DNA of 64,000 nucleotides from Cordilura impudica (GCA_963682025.1 OY821518.1:222633840-222697839); one strand, 5' to 3'; counted from the stretch's first letter, positions 1-12,025 are shown. Translations and numbers: made by a program. Notes: generated by a model from the letters alone, not told the origin.

Positions 1-1121
1 TACTTTTTAATAATAGTAAATTTTTCTTAAAAAAGTACATTTTTTAAAATGATACCTTTTTTAATAACTTTTTTTATTTGATTATCTTACCTTTTCTTAA
101 AAAGTTCGTTTTCTTAAAAAATTTTTTTCTTAAAATAACCTTTCTTAAAAGTATGATGTTATTGTAACACAGCTGTCTGGGTGATGAAATCTATGTCATG
201 GTGGAAATACTAGACCAGTATGCTAAAACCTCCGAAGGGTTCCCATTTCATTCTTCAGCAAATCAAGTTGGACTAATTTTATGAAATGAAATCTTAAAAA
301 ATTGTAATTTTTCTCCTTTTTTTAAATAAATTTTTTGACTAACATGACATATTAAGGGTGTATGTTTATTATATACCATTAGAGTAGAAGAGATGTAATC
401 GTATGAGTGATATTTTAAATATTAAATCAAACATACACCAGTATTTTTTACATGGATATAATAATAAAAATTATTTATTAAAGCCTCAGCTACAATTTTG
501 TTGAAGAATGAAATGAGAAATCATCAATGGTTCTTGATTTATAGCTGAAAAACTAAGCAAACAAACATCAAGATAAGGAAAAAAATGTAAAAGGTCATAA
601 AAAAGTTTGGCCTAAGAAAGCCAAACCCTTTGGTGGTGATCAACATGGATTGAACTGTATTTTTCGATATAATTGCCTACGCGTGCTTTTACATAATAGG
701 CATTTTGTTCTAATGACGCCATCTTTGCCCTAATAATGTGTATTTAGGAACATTATTTTATACAAAAATTTTTGAACTCTATAAAAAAGTTCTACTACTT
801 CAAACTTTTTCTGAATTTTTTTATTTTTTAACTGATTCCTAACATTTTTAAAACTTTGAAACCTTTTTAGAAGATAACGAAATGAAAAACTAAAAACGAA
901 GTTTTATTCAAATTGGTTTCAAAAGTATATTATCCGGTTCTTCGTTTAGTAGTGTGGGACGGTGTAGCTTGAAGGATTTTGTATGTATTTATTTTAAATA
1001 TATATTTCCTAAAGAGAAAATTCTCGAGATTTTTGATAGCAAAATACATCTTAGATTCATGAATTTTATTTATGATAAATAATTCCTGAGTCATGTTTTT
1101 GCTAATTTGAATTATAAAAAT
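1..1121. other. AT-rich non-coding DNA
   Basis: I see no coding frame with protein-like composition. The text CATTTCATTCTTCA near 250 recurs inverted near 505, which could be the arms of an old palindromic element. Nothing else is recognisable. Confidence 0.5.
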
Positions 1122-1358
1122 CTGGGGTCGAATCGTCGCATTCGTTATCGAAATTTTTCGATCGAAACTATTTTTTTATTTTCCAAAATAAAATACTAAG
1201 AGAAATTTTACTCTGTCCCAGCTAACGAGTTATGGTCCATAGTTAATATTAAAAGTGAAACGAGGTCTGACGATTATCCATCTTCTGTAAATAATAAATC
1301 AAAGTATGGAATTTCGATTGATTTCACTCGATATCGAATGCGACGATTTGCCCCCCTG
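1122..1358. mobile_element. MITE, copy 1 (CWGGGG ends)
   Basis: The left end CTGGGGTCGAATCGTCGC and the inverted right end (a G run, then CAAATCGTCGCATTCG) make imperfect terminal inverted repeats of about 25 bp around a 237 bp non-coding body. A second copy with the same interior lies at 10283-12025, which confirms a dispersed element. Flanking dinucleotides (AT on both sides here, TA on both sides of copy 2) could be short target duplications but are too short to prove a superfamily. Confidence 0.75.
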
Positions 1359-3389
1359 ATTACATTGACTTGATTAGCCACCAAAAAAAAAAAATTAGAT
1401 AAACCTATAAATTGTATATTTAAATAAGTCTGGATAAATTTTCAGTACCGCTTTTGAATATGAACACTATTTAATTTAAATTTTGGTTTTTAAACCGGCA
1501 TTGAGTATTTTTCATTCATTCGTCCAGCTTTGATATTGAGAGAAAACGGAGGTATATTTATTTAAAGACATAAATAAACCATATCGATATTTGTAATATA
1601 TCACAAAATACTCAAAACTTTTCAACACGCCGTTCTGACATAAAGCCCTAGATATGTATTCTCTTCCGAATTCGTTTTTATATGTATATTTAACTGCAAA
1701 ATAAGTCAATTTATTTTACTAACATTACAACCGATTTGCTCTTTACTGTAAATCAGTTGTATAGTGTGGCATAAAATTAAAATTTATTTAATAAAAAAAA
1801 AATTTCGAACGTCCAAAAAAATATGAACTATTTTAATGTATAACTATAAATTAAGGAGTAATCTAAATAATTGTAATTATAAAACAAATTTCGATAAAAC
1901 AAATTTTGTTTCAATTTAAAAAATATAATATAATAATTTTTTAATTTGCTTTAAGCAAAAAACACTGGGCTTTATTATGAGAAAAAATAATGATATTTTC
2001 AAACTAAAAAGAAAATGTTTTTTCTCCGTAGGGCTCACTAATTATAAGTTAAAATATATAAAAAAAACCAAATATAACATAAAGAATATTTTGGTATGGC
2101 AACGCAAACTTTTCGGCAAACTACATACAACTAATTAAAGAAAACCTAAAAAACTTTGGTACGAACATTTAAAAATGAAAAAAACAAATTTGTCTAAATT
2201 CTAAATTATTTTAACCTAAACATTTTTTGGCTTAACTTATTTCGGCATTTTAGTATTAACAATATAAAAAAAACATAATTTTTGGCTATAAAATATTAAG
2301 AAGACTAACCATATAAACAACAATAGTTTTCCAAATTTTACAGTGCAGTATTGAATAACAATAACATTAAAAAAAATGGTGAGTATATAAAAACAGAACC
2401 ATTTTTTTTTAGTAAACCAAACCAACCAAATAAACAACAAAAAAACTTTTTGATTAAAGTTATTATATAATTTCAAATTTTAGTTTAAAAAAAATATTTA
2501 TAAATTAATAAAATTAATTTATAATATTTTTTAATAGCAAAAAAATATGTACTGAAAGACTGAATCTGTTATTTATTGTAAAACAAATATTTTAATTTTA
2601 TTTTTAAATTTTAAAACAAAAATAAAATGCATAATAATTTTTTTTTCTCAAACATTATCCGTTCTTAGAGGAATTTTTTATTTATTTTATAAATTAATAT
2701 AATCAAGAATAGAAAAATATTATTTTATTTTAAATTTATATGATGTTTTTATTGTAAATGTTCAGTTTTAATAATTTTCCAAACTTTAAACTTAATATTA
2801 TATATTTAAATTTAACAAGAAAAAAAAAATCACATGAATTGATATGCAAAAAATAGTTCAAACTTTTAAACAAACAGACAAAAAAATATAAATAAATGAT
2901 GATAAAAATAATATTAAAGAATATCTAAAAATAACCTAAATTAATTCTATAATTTTTATAGCCAAAAAAATTAACTTTAAGTTTTTTTTTAATAATTTAA
3001 GCAAATTATATTTAAGGAAATATTTCGGTTTAAATTATATGTTAACGGTTTTAAAAATATTATTTAAAATTAATAAAAATAATAATTATTTTAATAAATG
3101 TAGTTACTATTTTGAAGTTTTTTTTAAACCAATATATATTTATATAAATATATATTTTATACATTTAAATTATTTAATAAAAAAGATGGAAGCAATATTT
3201 TTTTCAAATATTTTTATTTAATAATTAAAAATGTATTGTTTTTAAAACGTAATAAATACATAAAATAATAATTTTTGAAATACATTTATTATAAATTTTT
3301 ACTTTAGTATATTTTATTATAAATTTTTATTTTATTGTATTTCTAAAACACAAAAAGAAAATGTTTGATATAGTTTATACAAGTTAGCA
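1359..3389. other. AT-rich non-coding DNA
   Basis: Very AT-rich sequence with many A or T runs. The few short open frames are rich in F, K, I, N and Y, as expected from base composition. No TIRs, domains or RNA genes were recognised. Confidence 0.5.
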
Positions 3390-3990
3390 ATTCGAGCTTA
3401 GTTTTAGAGATATAACCAAATGTTTGTTTCCCGCCAAAATGTTCCCTTTTTAATTTGGCAACCTTAAAAACAATTAGTGCTCAATCCAGGTGGGGTGTTT
3501 CAAAGAGGGGACAAATTTTAAATTATTTTTCTCTAGGGCGCTTAGCATTCGAGATGTAACCGATTTTCTGTCTGGCAATCCCAGAATTAGGTTGTGCTCT
3601 ATTCGCATGGAACACTGTACGGACTCTTAGTTTTCGAAATATAAGAGATTTTATATTCCTTCCAAAATTTTGTGTTTTTCTATTTAGCAACCCTAAAAGA
3701 AGTGTACGATTATTTCAAAGAGGGAACAAAATTTCAGTTACGACGCTTAGTTATTGAGATCTAAGCGATGTTTTGTTTCAACAAAACATTACGTTATTCG
3801 GTCTAGCAACCCTAAAATTAAAATTATACAAACGCTTAGTTTCGAAATATAAACGATTTTAGGTTCTCCGTCGTTTTTGCTATCTGGTAATGCAACAATA
3901 GTTAGAGTAAAATTCAGACGCCATAATCGGATATGGTTGTTCATAGAGGGAGCCTAATTTCAACCATATTGCTCTATGATGCTTGGTTTC
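3390..3990. repeat. degenerate tandem repeat, unit about 120-160 bp
   Basis: The phrases 'cgcttag', 'gaaatataa-cgatttt', 'tcaaagaggg(g/a)acaaa' and 'gcaaccctaaaa' recur in the same order several times, with variable spacing. This looks like an old tandem array or several copies of one AT-rich module. No coding potential was seen. Confidence 0.5.
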
Positions 3991-5311
3991 CAAAAATATA
4001 TATGTACGTAGGCGTATGAGTGATAATTAGAAAATTAGCATATCAGGGAGTTATTTAAAGAAAAATGAGTTTAAAGTATATAAAAAAAATTAAATTATAT
4101 TTTTATAATTTAAGTAAATTTTTTTATAAGGAATTATTTAAAAATGAATTTCTTTAAATGCATAAACATAATATATTTTCCAATCCTTAAAAATAATTTT
4201 GAAAATAAGAAATAATATATTATTTATTTTTCATTAAACGAAAATTTAATTTAATATGTAATGGGTTACTAAGACTTAGAGAAACAAATATTTTCTTTAC
4301 TTATTTTCTAAATTATTTAAAAATTAATATTGAAAAACAAATGATATACATATACATATATTAAAATAAATTTAATAAATGTATTTCAATAATTATTTAA
4401 TTTATATTTTTAAAATATTTATAAACAATATTTATAAAATAAGATAAAAGTAATGTTTAAAAAATTATTATTTCTACAATTAATTAAATATAATCGTTAA
4501 AAGAAATCCCAATAAAGTTTTCCTAAATCATCATATTTATATTTTCAAGTAATTTCTAAAGGTTTATTTTGAAATGTATGTACATATGTATGTACCAGTA
4601 CTTACGTATATATAAATATATCTCCTAAAATAATATTTCGAGCTTAAAACTTAAGTATGTTATTTGAAATTTTGTTTTCCAAATTTTATTATTAAGAAAC
4701 ACATAAAAGCATTTTGTAAAAACGATACCATTTTTAAATTGAAAGAAATTATCCAACAAGAAAAATTTAAGATTCAAAAAAGAAAAATACAAAGCAAAAT
4801 ATATATGAAAACTAAAAATATCGAGAACAGAAAAAACATGTGTAAAAAATATTGAAAAAAAAAATTATTGATATTATGATTAATATTCATTATTCTATAA
4901 AAATTATAATAAATATTGTAATATTAACACAAACAAAAAAATATTAAAATAAAAAAATAAAATATTATGCATATGAACTGTTGTTTTCATTTTATTACCT
5001 GATGGTTTGAATTGATCTTAAAATTTAATTTGAAATGTCGTTTCAGAATTTAAAAAAATAGAGCTCACCATTGATTCTAGTTTGCAACCTAAACAATCAA
5101 ATAGAGTATTTTTCTCCAAATCAAATCAACGTTTTAAAATTTTTAAAGTTTCCTGTTTTATATCTATTATCTTGCAAGCTGATCACTGGATGTATATACA
5201 TTTTGGATAGTATTACTCTACCAAAACCAGTCAAATTGACTGGATTTTATAAAAAAAAAAAAATTTAAGATTTTTATATCAATGTAGGCTACAAATCAAG
5301 TGATATAATAC
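3991..5311. other. AT-rich non-coding DNA
   Basis: No supported gene. The frame at 4664-4855 is lysine and isoleucine rich, matches nothing I recognise, and is best explained by composition. Confidence 0.45.
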
Positions 5312-6052
5312 TGCTTTACAATATGCAACAAGCAAACATTCCTGTGATAACCACTATATTTCTTTGATCCGCTATAGTCACATAACTGCAAAAATCACCA
5401 TCATTTCAAATTCTATTGTGATTTTTTTTTAATTTTTTCTAAAATTTGAGATTTTTGAAGATGTATCGACATCTTGTCGTAACTTTGTAACAACGTGAAG
5501 GTCGAAATTATTTTTACATTATGCTTTGCTAATCTTGTTGATTAAAATATAACAACTTGGGAACTTTGTTTGTTAAAAATATCTACTAAATGCTACTTAA
5601 ATTAACTGTTGTTTGAATTTTTGGTAATTCACTTTATCGGGAATAAAAAACGAATTTATCCATGGATTTTCATGAAACAAAATTTATTTTATTTCTATGA
5701 CATGGAGTTTTAAGATTAAGTAATAAAACTGGTAAGTATTTGTTGCTTTCTATTTTTTATGAATTTTAATTCAAAAATTTTATAATTTAAAAAAAAAAAT
5801 ATTTTTTTTCCGTATTGCATAGTAAAATCGAATATTTCGTTCCAAAGTTATGACAAGATGTATGGAGCAGCCTCTTCAAAAATCTCAAATATTGGATAAA
5901 AAAATTAAAAAAAACTTTACCATAGATTTTGAAATAATGATGATTTTTGCAGTTAGGAGACTATAGTGCATCAAAAACTACAGTCGTTATCCAAAAAAAA
6001 AAAAAAAAATAAAAATTCCCATTTGTTGCATAGTGTAATCAGAAATTATTTT
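5312..6052. mobile_element. foldback-like element with long inverted arms
   Basis: About 200 bp at the left (from TATGCAACAA through CTGCAAAAATCA and TTTGAGATTTTTGAAGA to CATCTTGTC) recurs inverted at the right, ending at TTGTTGCATAGTG. The arms surround roughly 300 bp of unrelated AT-rich DNA. Arms this long relative to the loop, with no coding frame, suggest a foldback or long-TIR MITE. The arms have many mismatches and small indels, so the copy is old. Confidence 0.65.
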
Positions 6053-6255
6053 CTGAATAAAAAAATTTTGTAATTTGTAATTTATTTATTTATTTTGCAT
6101 TCCTGTGCAACAAGAAAATATTCCTTATAATTAGAGCACAGGTTTAATTTTTCATCGATACAATTTGCAGAAATAAGTTATAAGTTTATAATTAATAAAT
6201 AATAATAATAATATAACGAAAAAAAATTTTAAATAAAAAAAAAATATAAAAATAA

Positions 6256-7036
6256 CAAGTAAGAAAATTATAGTCGGTCTAGACCGACTATACGATACCC
6301 TATACCATGCGTTTAGAGACCCTATCTCTTAGGCCCAACTAACTGGACATAGAAAATAAGCAAAAACCAAATTTGAGTGGGATTATTATTAATTTTTTTG
6401 AAAAGTTCATATCGGATGCTATATCTACTTAGGGACTTGGTCCAAAAATGGACCGATCCTGATCATGTTTGGTAAAGTCTCTTGTATTTTGCAAAAATAT
6501 ATACAAACAAAATTTGAGAAGAATCAGTGCAATATTTTTGTTTTTTAATAGATTTAAGTGAAGATCGGGAAGCAGCTCTATATGGGGTCAAAGGGATCAT
6601 TTTTGGACTACTCATTAATGGATGTAATGAACGCATACAAACCCAATTTGAGTAAGATCTATATGACAATTTGGATCTTATGGCAATTTATGTCGATTTC
6701 ATATGGGTAATTTGTATGGGGGCTAGGTCTGAACATGGACCGATTCTCACCAATTTCAATAGCGTTCATCCCATGGCCGCTAAAAGCTTATATACTAAAT
6801 TTCATCAAAATATATTCATATTTGCGACCTGCAGTTTGATTACAAGCTTTACATGGACACACAGACGGACGGACGGACGGACGGACGGACGGACATTGTT
6901 AAATCAACTCAGAAAGTGATTCTGATTCGATCGGTATAATTAAAGATGGGTCTAGGTCGAATATTTTTGGTTGTTACAAACAGCAGCACAAAGTCATTAT
7001 ACCCAAACCACATAGTGGTATAGGGTATAAAAATGT
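6256..7036 (+). mobile_element. dispersed repeat family R, copy R1 (full length)
   Basis: The left end AACAAGTAAGAAAATTATAG is followed by a perfect palindrome, GTCGGTCTAGACCGAC. The right end is CCACATAGTGG inside TATACCC...GGGTATA. The body contains a (GGAC)n run near 6860-6892. Other copies are at 20905, 23160, 44078, 51731 and 52549. No open frame is conserved as a protein; apparent ORFs are translations of the repeat. It is non-autonomous and its class is unknown. Hairpins near both ends are compatible with a Helitron-like or Helentron-like replicon, but I could not establish this. Confidence 0.85.
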
Positions 7037-7142
7037 ATATAAAGAAAAAAAAAATTTTCTATATAAAAATATAAAAACATAGAAAATAAAAATAGATACA
7101 AAAAGTAAAGAAAACAAGAGCACACAAAAACTTAAAATTTTA

Positions 7143-7828
7143 CTATGCAAAATGTTTAAAAATGTTGTTCTTAAAATGCTTAGCGTTGCTTGTTAGTTGA
7201 AGCGATTGCGGAATAGAGTTCCAAAGACGAACTGCATTTAGGTAAAACTGTTTAGATTGCTTACTAATCATCAAACATTTAGATTTTAATGGATTTAAAA
7301 ATAGATGGTTCGCCATAGCCCAACGGTGTATATTATTAATATCCTCATTAAGTCGATTAATATTTTGGTGAACACAATCAGCTGGACTGCTTACATACGC
7401 ATTTTGCAATGTACTAGATGTAGAGGCAGGTCATTTGCATAAAGCGAGAAAAGCAGAGGCCCTAAAATAGATCCCTGAGGTACTCCTCTCACGATTTGTG
7501 GTGATGTTGAGGTACTATTATTCACGTGCACCGACTGAGTTCGGTTAGAAAGGTAAGTTCGTATCAAATTTGTAGATGTAGAAGCGAAATTAAAAAAATG
7601 TTTTAGTTTATTACAAAGCATAGAGTGATCAACTGTATCGAATGCCTTTGAGTGGTCTAGTAGCACCAAGAAATTAACTTTATCTTCATCCAAGTCACGC
7701 CTAATATTTTCAGTTACTTCCGCTAAAGCCGTGACACAACTATGATGAGCCCGAAAACCTAATTGCATATTCGATAACAGACCAAGCTCGTCTATGTGTG
7801 ATGTTATTTGGGTGTGCAGGAGCTTTTA
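7143..7828 (-). pseudogene. LINE reverse transcriptase, internally deleted
   Basis: The frame carries RT blocks: QLGFRAHHSC, LLDHSKAFDTVDH (the first catalytic Asp motif) and GVPQGSILGPLLF. It then breaks just where the F/YADD catalytic motif should be. A second frame, one register away, resumes with YVSSPADCVHQNINRLNEDI. That frame then jumps from mid-protein (KSKCLMISKQ) to a C-terminal-like segment (NAVRLWNSIPQSL). So the copy has lost its active-site YADD by a small deletion and lacks a large part of the region downstream of the RT. It is a dead CR1/Jockey-like element; the exact clade is uncertain. Confidence 0.85.
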
Positions 7829-8129
7829 AAATATATTTTTTGGTGAATATTTTTTCTGCTGAAGTCCAAATATAATTTCATATATAATTTTAGAATATTC
7901 AATTAAAGCTTTATAACGATAGTAAAGTGTTGTAATAAACTAAATATTAATTTTACATTTTCTGCTATAACATTTTACTTTTGCAATTATAAAACTACTA
8001 CTACCGACTATACATTATCTTACAGCATGTGTTTCAGGGAAGGGTCTCATATCCCTGTAATATGATGGCTAGAGTTTAAAATGTTCCGATTTTTACCAAA
8101 TTTAACAGCTATGGTTCGTAAATCTATAA

Positions 8130-8698
8130 TGCTGCCTACACACCAGGCAACGGTTGCTTCAACACAGCCATGTTGAATCAACCGTTGCCTGGTGTGTAGC
8201 TCTGTTGCCCATTGATTTTCGTGTTGTATCAACCGTTGCCAGAAATATCAAAAAGTATTGATATTTTGGGTTGGTTGAGGCAACCGTTGCTACGTGTGTA
8301 TCATTGTTTACTGCATTTACTTCTTAGTTCGTCGAAAACAAGCGAAAAGGAAGGTTCGTGCGAAGTAATGTTAAGCGGAAAGCAGGAAAACAAGAAAATG
8401 GCTATTGAGAATAATAAAAATTATGTTAACTTTATTAACGAATATACAAATTTGAGAGAGCTATGGAACGTAACTTGTGAAAAATTTAAAAATAAAAATC
8501 TAAAAAAAAAGCATACGAACAATTAAAAATATAATATAATAAAAAATTAAATTATACTTTTCTTCCGCTTGTGTCTTTTCTGTACCACAGCTACACACAG
8601 TAATGAGGTTGCGGCACTCGTTGCCACGTGTGTAGTCAACAAACAAAACACGTTGCTACAACACATTGAAGCAACCGTTGCCTGGTGTGTAGGCAGCA
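8130..8698 (+). mobile_element. PIF/Harbinger-like non-autonomous transposon (TAA target duplication)
   Basis: The TIR starts TGCTGCCTACACACCAGGCA, and its exact inverse ends at 8698. The TIR continues about 33 bp with near-perfect identity. The flanks are TAA on both sides (8127-8129 and 8699-8701), the 3-bp TWA target duplication of PIF/Harbinger elements. The subterminal regions hold several more copies of the TIR core CAACCGTTGCC(T)GGTGTGTAG in both orientations, plausible transposase-binding sites. The interior encodes only a MADF-type DNA-binding fragment (8398-8534) and no nuclease. Confidence 0.85.
8398..8534 (+). pseudogene. MADF-domain DNA-binding fragment (Harbinger accessory protein)
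   Basis: From the Met at 8398 the protein reads NYVNFINEYTNLRELW, then CEKFKNKNLKKK. This matches the first two helices of a MADF (Myb/SANT-related) domain: an aromatic/hydrophobic helix, the LW pair, then YKNK-like. The frame is lost in the A run at 8502-8510. One base away the next residues read AYEQLK, which is the expected MADF continuation, so a one-base contraction of the A run broke the gene. PIF/Harbinger elements commonly encode a second Myb/SANT-like protein that helps the nuclease bind the ends. The open frame continues upstream to 8212 but overlaps TIR-derived sequence, so I prefer the inner Met. Confidence 0.65.
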
Positions 8699-9165
8699 TA
8701 ATATATAAAGAAAAGTATTTGACCCTCAAAAATTACATTTTTAAAAAAGTCAGTTTTGAAATAGAAATATGATTTGAAGAAAGATGTGAAGAAATTTCGA
8801 CAGGATTTAAACTCCTGATCCCCTGGATAGGGGTATTTTTTATACTTACAATATTTAAAAAATTTGTTGTTATTATTATGTATTGTTGATCTGTATTGGA
8901 ATAATTAGTTATTTATTGTTCAGTTTAAGATCATGTATATATTTTTCTAATGAAAGAAAGATAATAATTTTTGTAATGAAAGAGAAATATTGGAAAAAAA
9001 TTTTTTCATAGCAACATACCATACTCCTATCCAATTTTAAGGTAAGATTAATTTTGTTATATTTTTTTTTATATATTAAATACGTTTTTCATTTTAAATC
9101 GCAACAGAACATTTTTATAGGATCAACATTTTTTAACTTTACTTTTATTTTATTCCAGTAAAATG

Positions 9166-9915
9166 AAATGTCTATCTGCCTGTCGTGGGTCAACCCCATT
9201 CCCCTTTATCCAATTGATCTGAAACTTTGCTGATAGTCTTGTTGTGACTACAGATTAATTTTGGGGTAGTCACGCACAGTCACGGAATGATCTAAATGTC
9301 ATTTCCCCTTATTCGATCGATCTGAAACTTGGTCCCTGTACTTGCTGTGAAAAAAGATTAACCTTGACTTAGTCACGAACAGTCACGCATGGTCACGCAC
9401 AGTCACGGAGAGATTTAAAACGGATTTCCCCTCATCCAATCAATCTGAAACTTGGTCAATATACTTGCTGTAAAGAAAGATTCATTTCGACATAGTCACG
9501 CACAGTAACTCATAGTCACGTACAGTCACGGAGTGATTTAGAACCCATTTCCCCTCATCCAATCAATCTGAAACTTGGTCAATATACTTGCTGTAAAAAA
9601 AGATTAACTTTGACTTAATCACGCACAGTCACGGGGAGATTTAAACGTATTTCCCCTCATCCAAGCAATCTGAAACTTGGTCAATATACTTGCTTTAAAA
9701 AATATTAACTTTGACTTAATCACGCACAGTCCCGCACAGTCACGGAGTGATTTAAAACCCTTTTCTCCTATCCGATCGATCTGAAACTTCGACGTAGTCA
9801 CGCACAGTCACGGAGATTTTAAAAGCTCACTTCCCTTCATCCGATCGATCTGAAACTTTGTGCGTTGACTTGTCGTGGCCAAAGATTAATATTAAGATAG
9901 TCACACACAGTCACG
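9166..9915. repeat. minisatellite, unit about 100-120 bp, about 7 units
   Basis: Each unit contains 'CCCCTCATCCAATCAATCTG', 'AAACTTGGTC', 'CTTGCTGT' and one or more copies of GTCACGCACAGTCACG. Unit length varies because the CACGCACAGT core is itself repeated 1-3 times. One unit of the same family sits inside the TIR element at 35037-36226. The translated frame at 9619-9801 is a product of the repeat. Confidence 0.85.
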
Positions 9916-10282
9916 CATTAGATTATTTAATGTATTTGACAAAATTTAATTTAAAGAAATCAATAATTCATTTAAACTAATTATTAAAACAATTTTATAA
10001 AATGGAAATCTATGTTTTTTACTGGGTAATTTGTGACCTTATAGAACAAAAGGATTAGTATTTGAACTCAAAACTACTTTTTACGTATTTTTTGATAAAT
10101 ATATAACAAAATTTTTCACAATACTGGTTTTGAATTGTGTTCTAAAAAATGGGCCAAAAGTTTTAATTTTTTCAAAAAATATTTCTGATTATAATTTAAA
10201 ATTTTCACTGCAATAATTTTACCAATTTTTACCAGAATCCTGGGAAAAATAACGATTTATTCAAACAATTACAGTAAAAATA
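9916..10282. other. AT-rich spacer
   Basis: Nothing recognisable between the minisatellite and the MITE that begins at 10283. Confidence 0.4.
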
Positions 10283-10376
10283 CAGGGGTCGAATCGTCGC
10301 ATTCGTTATCGAAATTATTTTTTTATTTTCCAAAATAAAATACTAAGAGTAATTTTACTCCGTCACAGCTAACGAG

Positions 10377-11894
10377 TTTTTTTTTTTTTTTTTTATTTAT
10401 TTATTAATATATAATTACAAATTATATGTTAACTAAGAAAGGCTATGGCAGCGTAGGCCTTCAGCTCACAAAATTTGATTATTAGTTTCATAAATATATG
10501 TGCTAAGATATTAAATTCTATTATATAGGTTGGCTTTTCTAAGGAATTTTGATATTGTTTTGATGTTGTTTGGGGAGGGATTTGAAAGAAATGATTTGGG
10601 ATTTTCGTTTTTAAATATGTGTAAACGAATTGTATTGAATTTGGGACATTCTGAAAGGATGTGCAGTGGATTATTTGCGTTAACAATGCAGTTGCAGTAA
10701 GGTGGATCCTGTATCTTTATTAACTGTCCATGTGTTAACCTGGTATGCCCTAGTCTAAGTCTTGTATATTTTATGGAGTCGGATCTATTTACATTTGGTG
10801 GTAATACATTACGGATAGATCTACGGTCAGTGTTGATTGTCTTGTACCAGTCAGATGTACTGTTAAATATCCGCTCTCTGTCAAGAGTGCGGTAGTGATT
10901 GTATATGTATTTATTGAGGTCCTTGTGGTCAAAATTATGCGTTGCATAGATAGGCGCAGTGGCTGCGTATTTGGCGGTTAGGTCTGCATATTCATTTTCG
11001 TAATATTGCAGTGACCGGGAAGCCACAGAAGTAATATAGTCGGATGTTTTTCTATTAATATGCTCCTTATATGTGATGTGTAAAAATTATTATTACCTGT
11101 GCTTATGATCGATTGTATCGCGGAAAGTGAGTCGGAGCAGATTACAAATTTTGCAGGGCTGTGTGTAAAATTAAGAATGGCTTCATATATAGCAATTAGT
11201 TCTGCGGAATAAATGGAACTGTACATAGGTAGGTATGAAGCCTTTATGATGTAATTATTAGTGGTGATACTGTAAGTGGTTGAGAAACTTGTTTTTGACC
11301 CATCGGTGTAAATAAATGTGTGATCCCTTAATGTATATTTTATCTCGTTGAAGAGAGATTGGTATTGCATAGGGCTGGTTTCTGATTTTAGAAACTTAGA
11401 CATTGAAATGTTGCAAGTTTCTTTTCGTAGTTCCCATGGTGGAAAATATTTTATTTTAGGGCTGACAGCTTCCAGAGGTATATCTAGTTTGTGGCAGTTT
11501 TGCAAAGTTCGATAAAGTACCGAGGGAATTCTTGGAATTTTCTTTGCCACTTTTAATTTTTTTTACTATTTTCTTTAGAGGTGTGTAATTGTCATTTATA
11601 ATTGATCGATAAAGCTTGGTAGTTAAAATATTCGTTTGGGTATTGAGAGGTAGAACATTGGATTCAAATAATATGTTTTTAATTGGCGTTGTTCGGAAGG
11701 CCCCGAGAGCAAATCTTAAAGCAGAGTTTATAATTGATTCAATTTTTTTTATGTAGGATTTAGAAGCATGCCCATAAATTGGCAACCCGTAGTTGCTTTT
11801 CGAGAGGATAAGAGCTCTAATAATAGAAATAAGGGTTTCTGTATTGCAGTTAAGTTTTGTACTGGAGAGATACTTTATAATATTAAGTCGTTTT
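10377..11894 (-). mobile_element. 5'-truncated LINE inserted in the MITE
   Basis: On the minus strand the element ends in a poly(A) tail (T run 10377-10394) and is truncated at its 5' side inside the RT region near 11894. The flanking MITE sequence suggests a target duplication of GAG, possibly GAGTT: AACGAG before the tail and GAGTTATAG after the truncated end. Poly(A), 5' truncation and a short target duplication are the marks of target-primed reverse transcription. Confidence 0.85.
10511..11894 (-). pseudogene. LINE ORF2 C-terminus: RT thumb, RNase H and CCHC-like tail
   Basis: Three overlapping frames make one decayed protein. 11894-11456 gives the post-RT region (RLNIIKYLSS, SKSNYGLPIYGHASKSY, ALRFALGAFRTTP). 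11550-10978 gives RNase H with IYTDGSKT (first acidic residue), YSAELIAIYEAI, ICSDSLSAIQSI and LWLPGHCNI. 11026-10511 gives YADLTAKYA, TRLRLGHTRLTHG, the cysteine/histidine cluster CNC...HILSEC, and the C-terminus. Frameshifts lie near 11550 and near 11000. An RNase H domain downstream of RT points to the I/Loa/R1-like group. The copy has no intact enzyme. Confidence 0.85.
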
Positions 11895-12025
11895 GAGTTA
11901 TAGTCCATAGTTAATAGTAAAAGTAAAACGAGGTCTGGCGATCGTCCGTCTTCTTTAAGTAATAAACCAAAATATGGAATTTCGATTGATTTTACTCGAT
12001 ATCGAATGCGACGATTTGCCCCCAG

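Larger units (their letters stand above)
6075..7828 (-). mobile_element. broken LINE (non-LTR retrotransposon), host of a later insertion
   Basis: Reading the minus strand, reverse-transcriptase coding sequence (7828-7143) is followed by an AT-rich 3' region that resumes after the repeat at 6256-7036. It finishes with TATTATTATT, TTGTTGCACAGGAATGC and an AAATAAATAAATAA tail near 6080. The order ORF, 3' UTR, short A-rich tail fits a LINE 3' end. Joining the two parts across the inserted repeat is inference from order and orientation. Confidence 0.55.
10283..12025. mobile_element. MITE, copy 2, split by a LINE insertion
   Basis: The ends CAGGGGTCGAATCGTCGC and the inverse of CTGGGGGCAAATCGTCGC match copy 1 at 1122. 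The interior is colinear with copy 1 up to AGCTAACGAG (10376) and resumes at TTATAGTCCATAG (11898). In copy 1 these two pieces are adjacent, so copy 1 shows the pre-insertion state. A 5'-truncated LINE fills the gap. TA flanks both ends. Confidence 0.85.

Noticed and set aside
6463..6919. Open frames of 68 and 82 codons that recur in other copies (52089, 51860, 52679)
   Set aside because: They recur because the DNA repeat (family R) recurs. They overlap on opposite strands, include the translated (GGAC)n tract (RTDGRTDGR), and have no domain.
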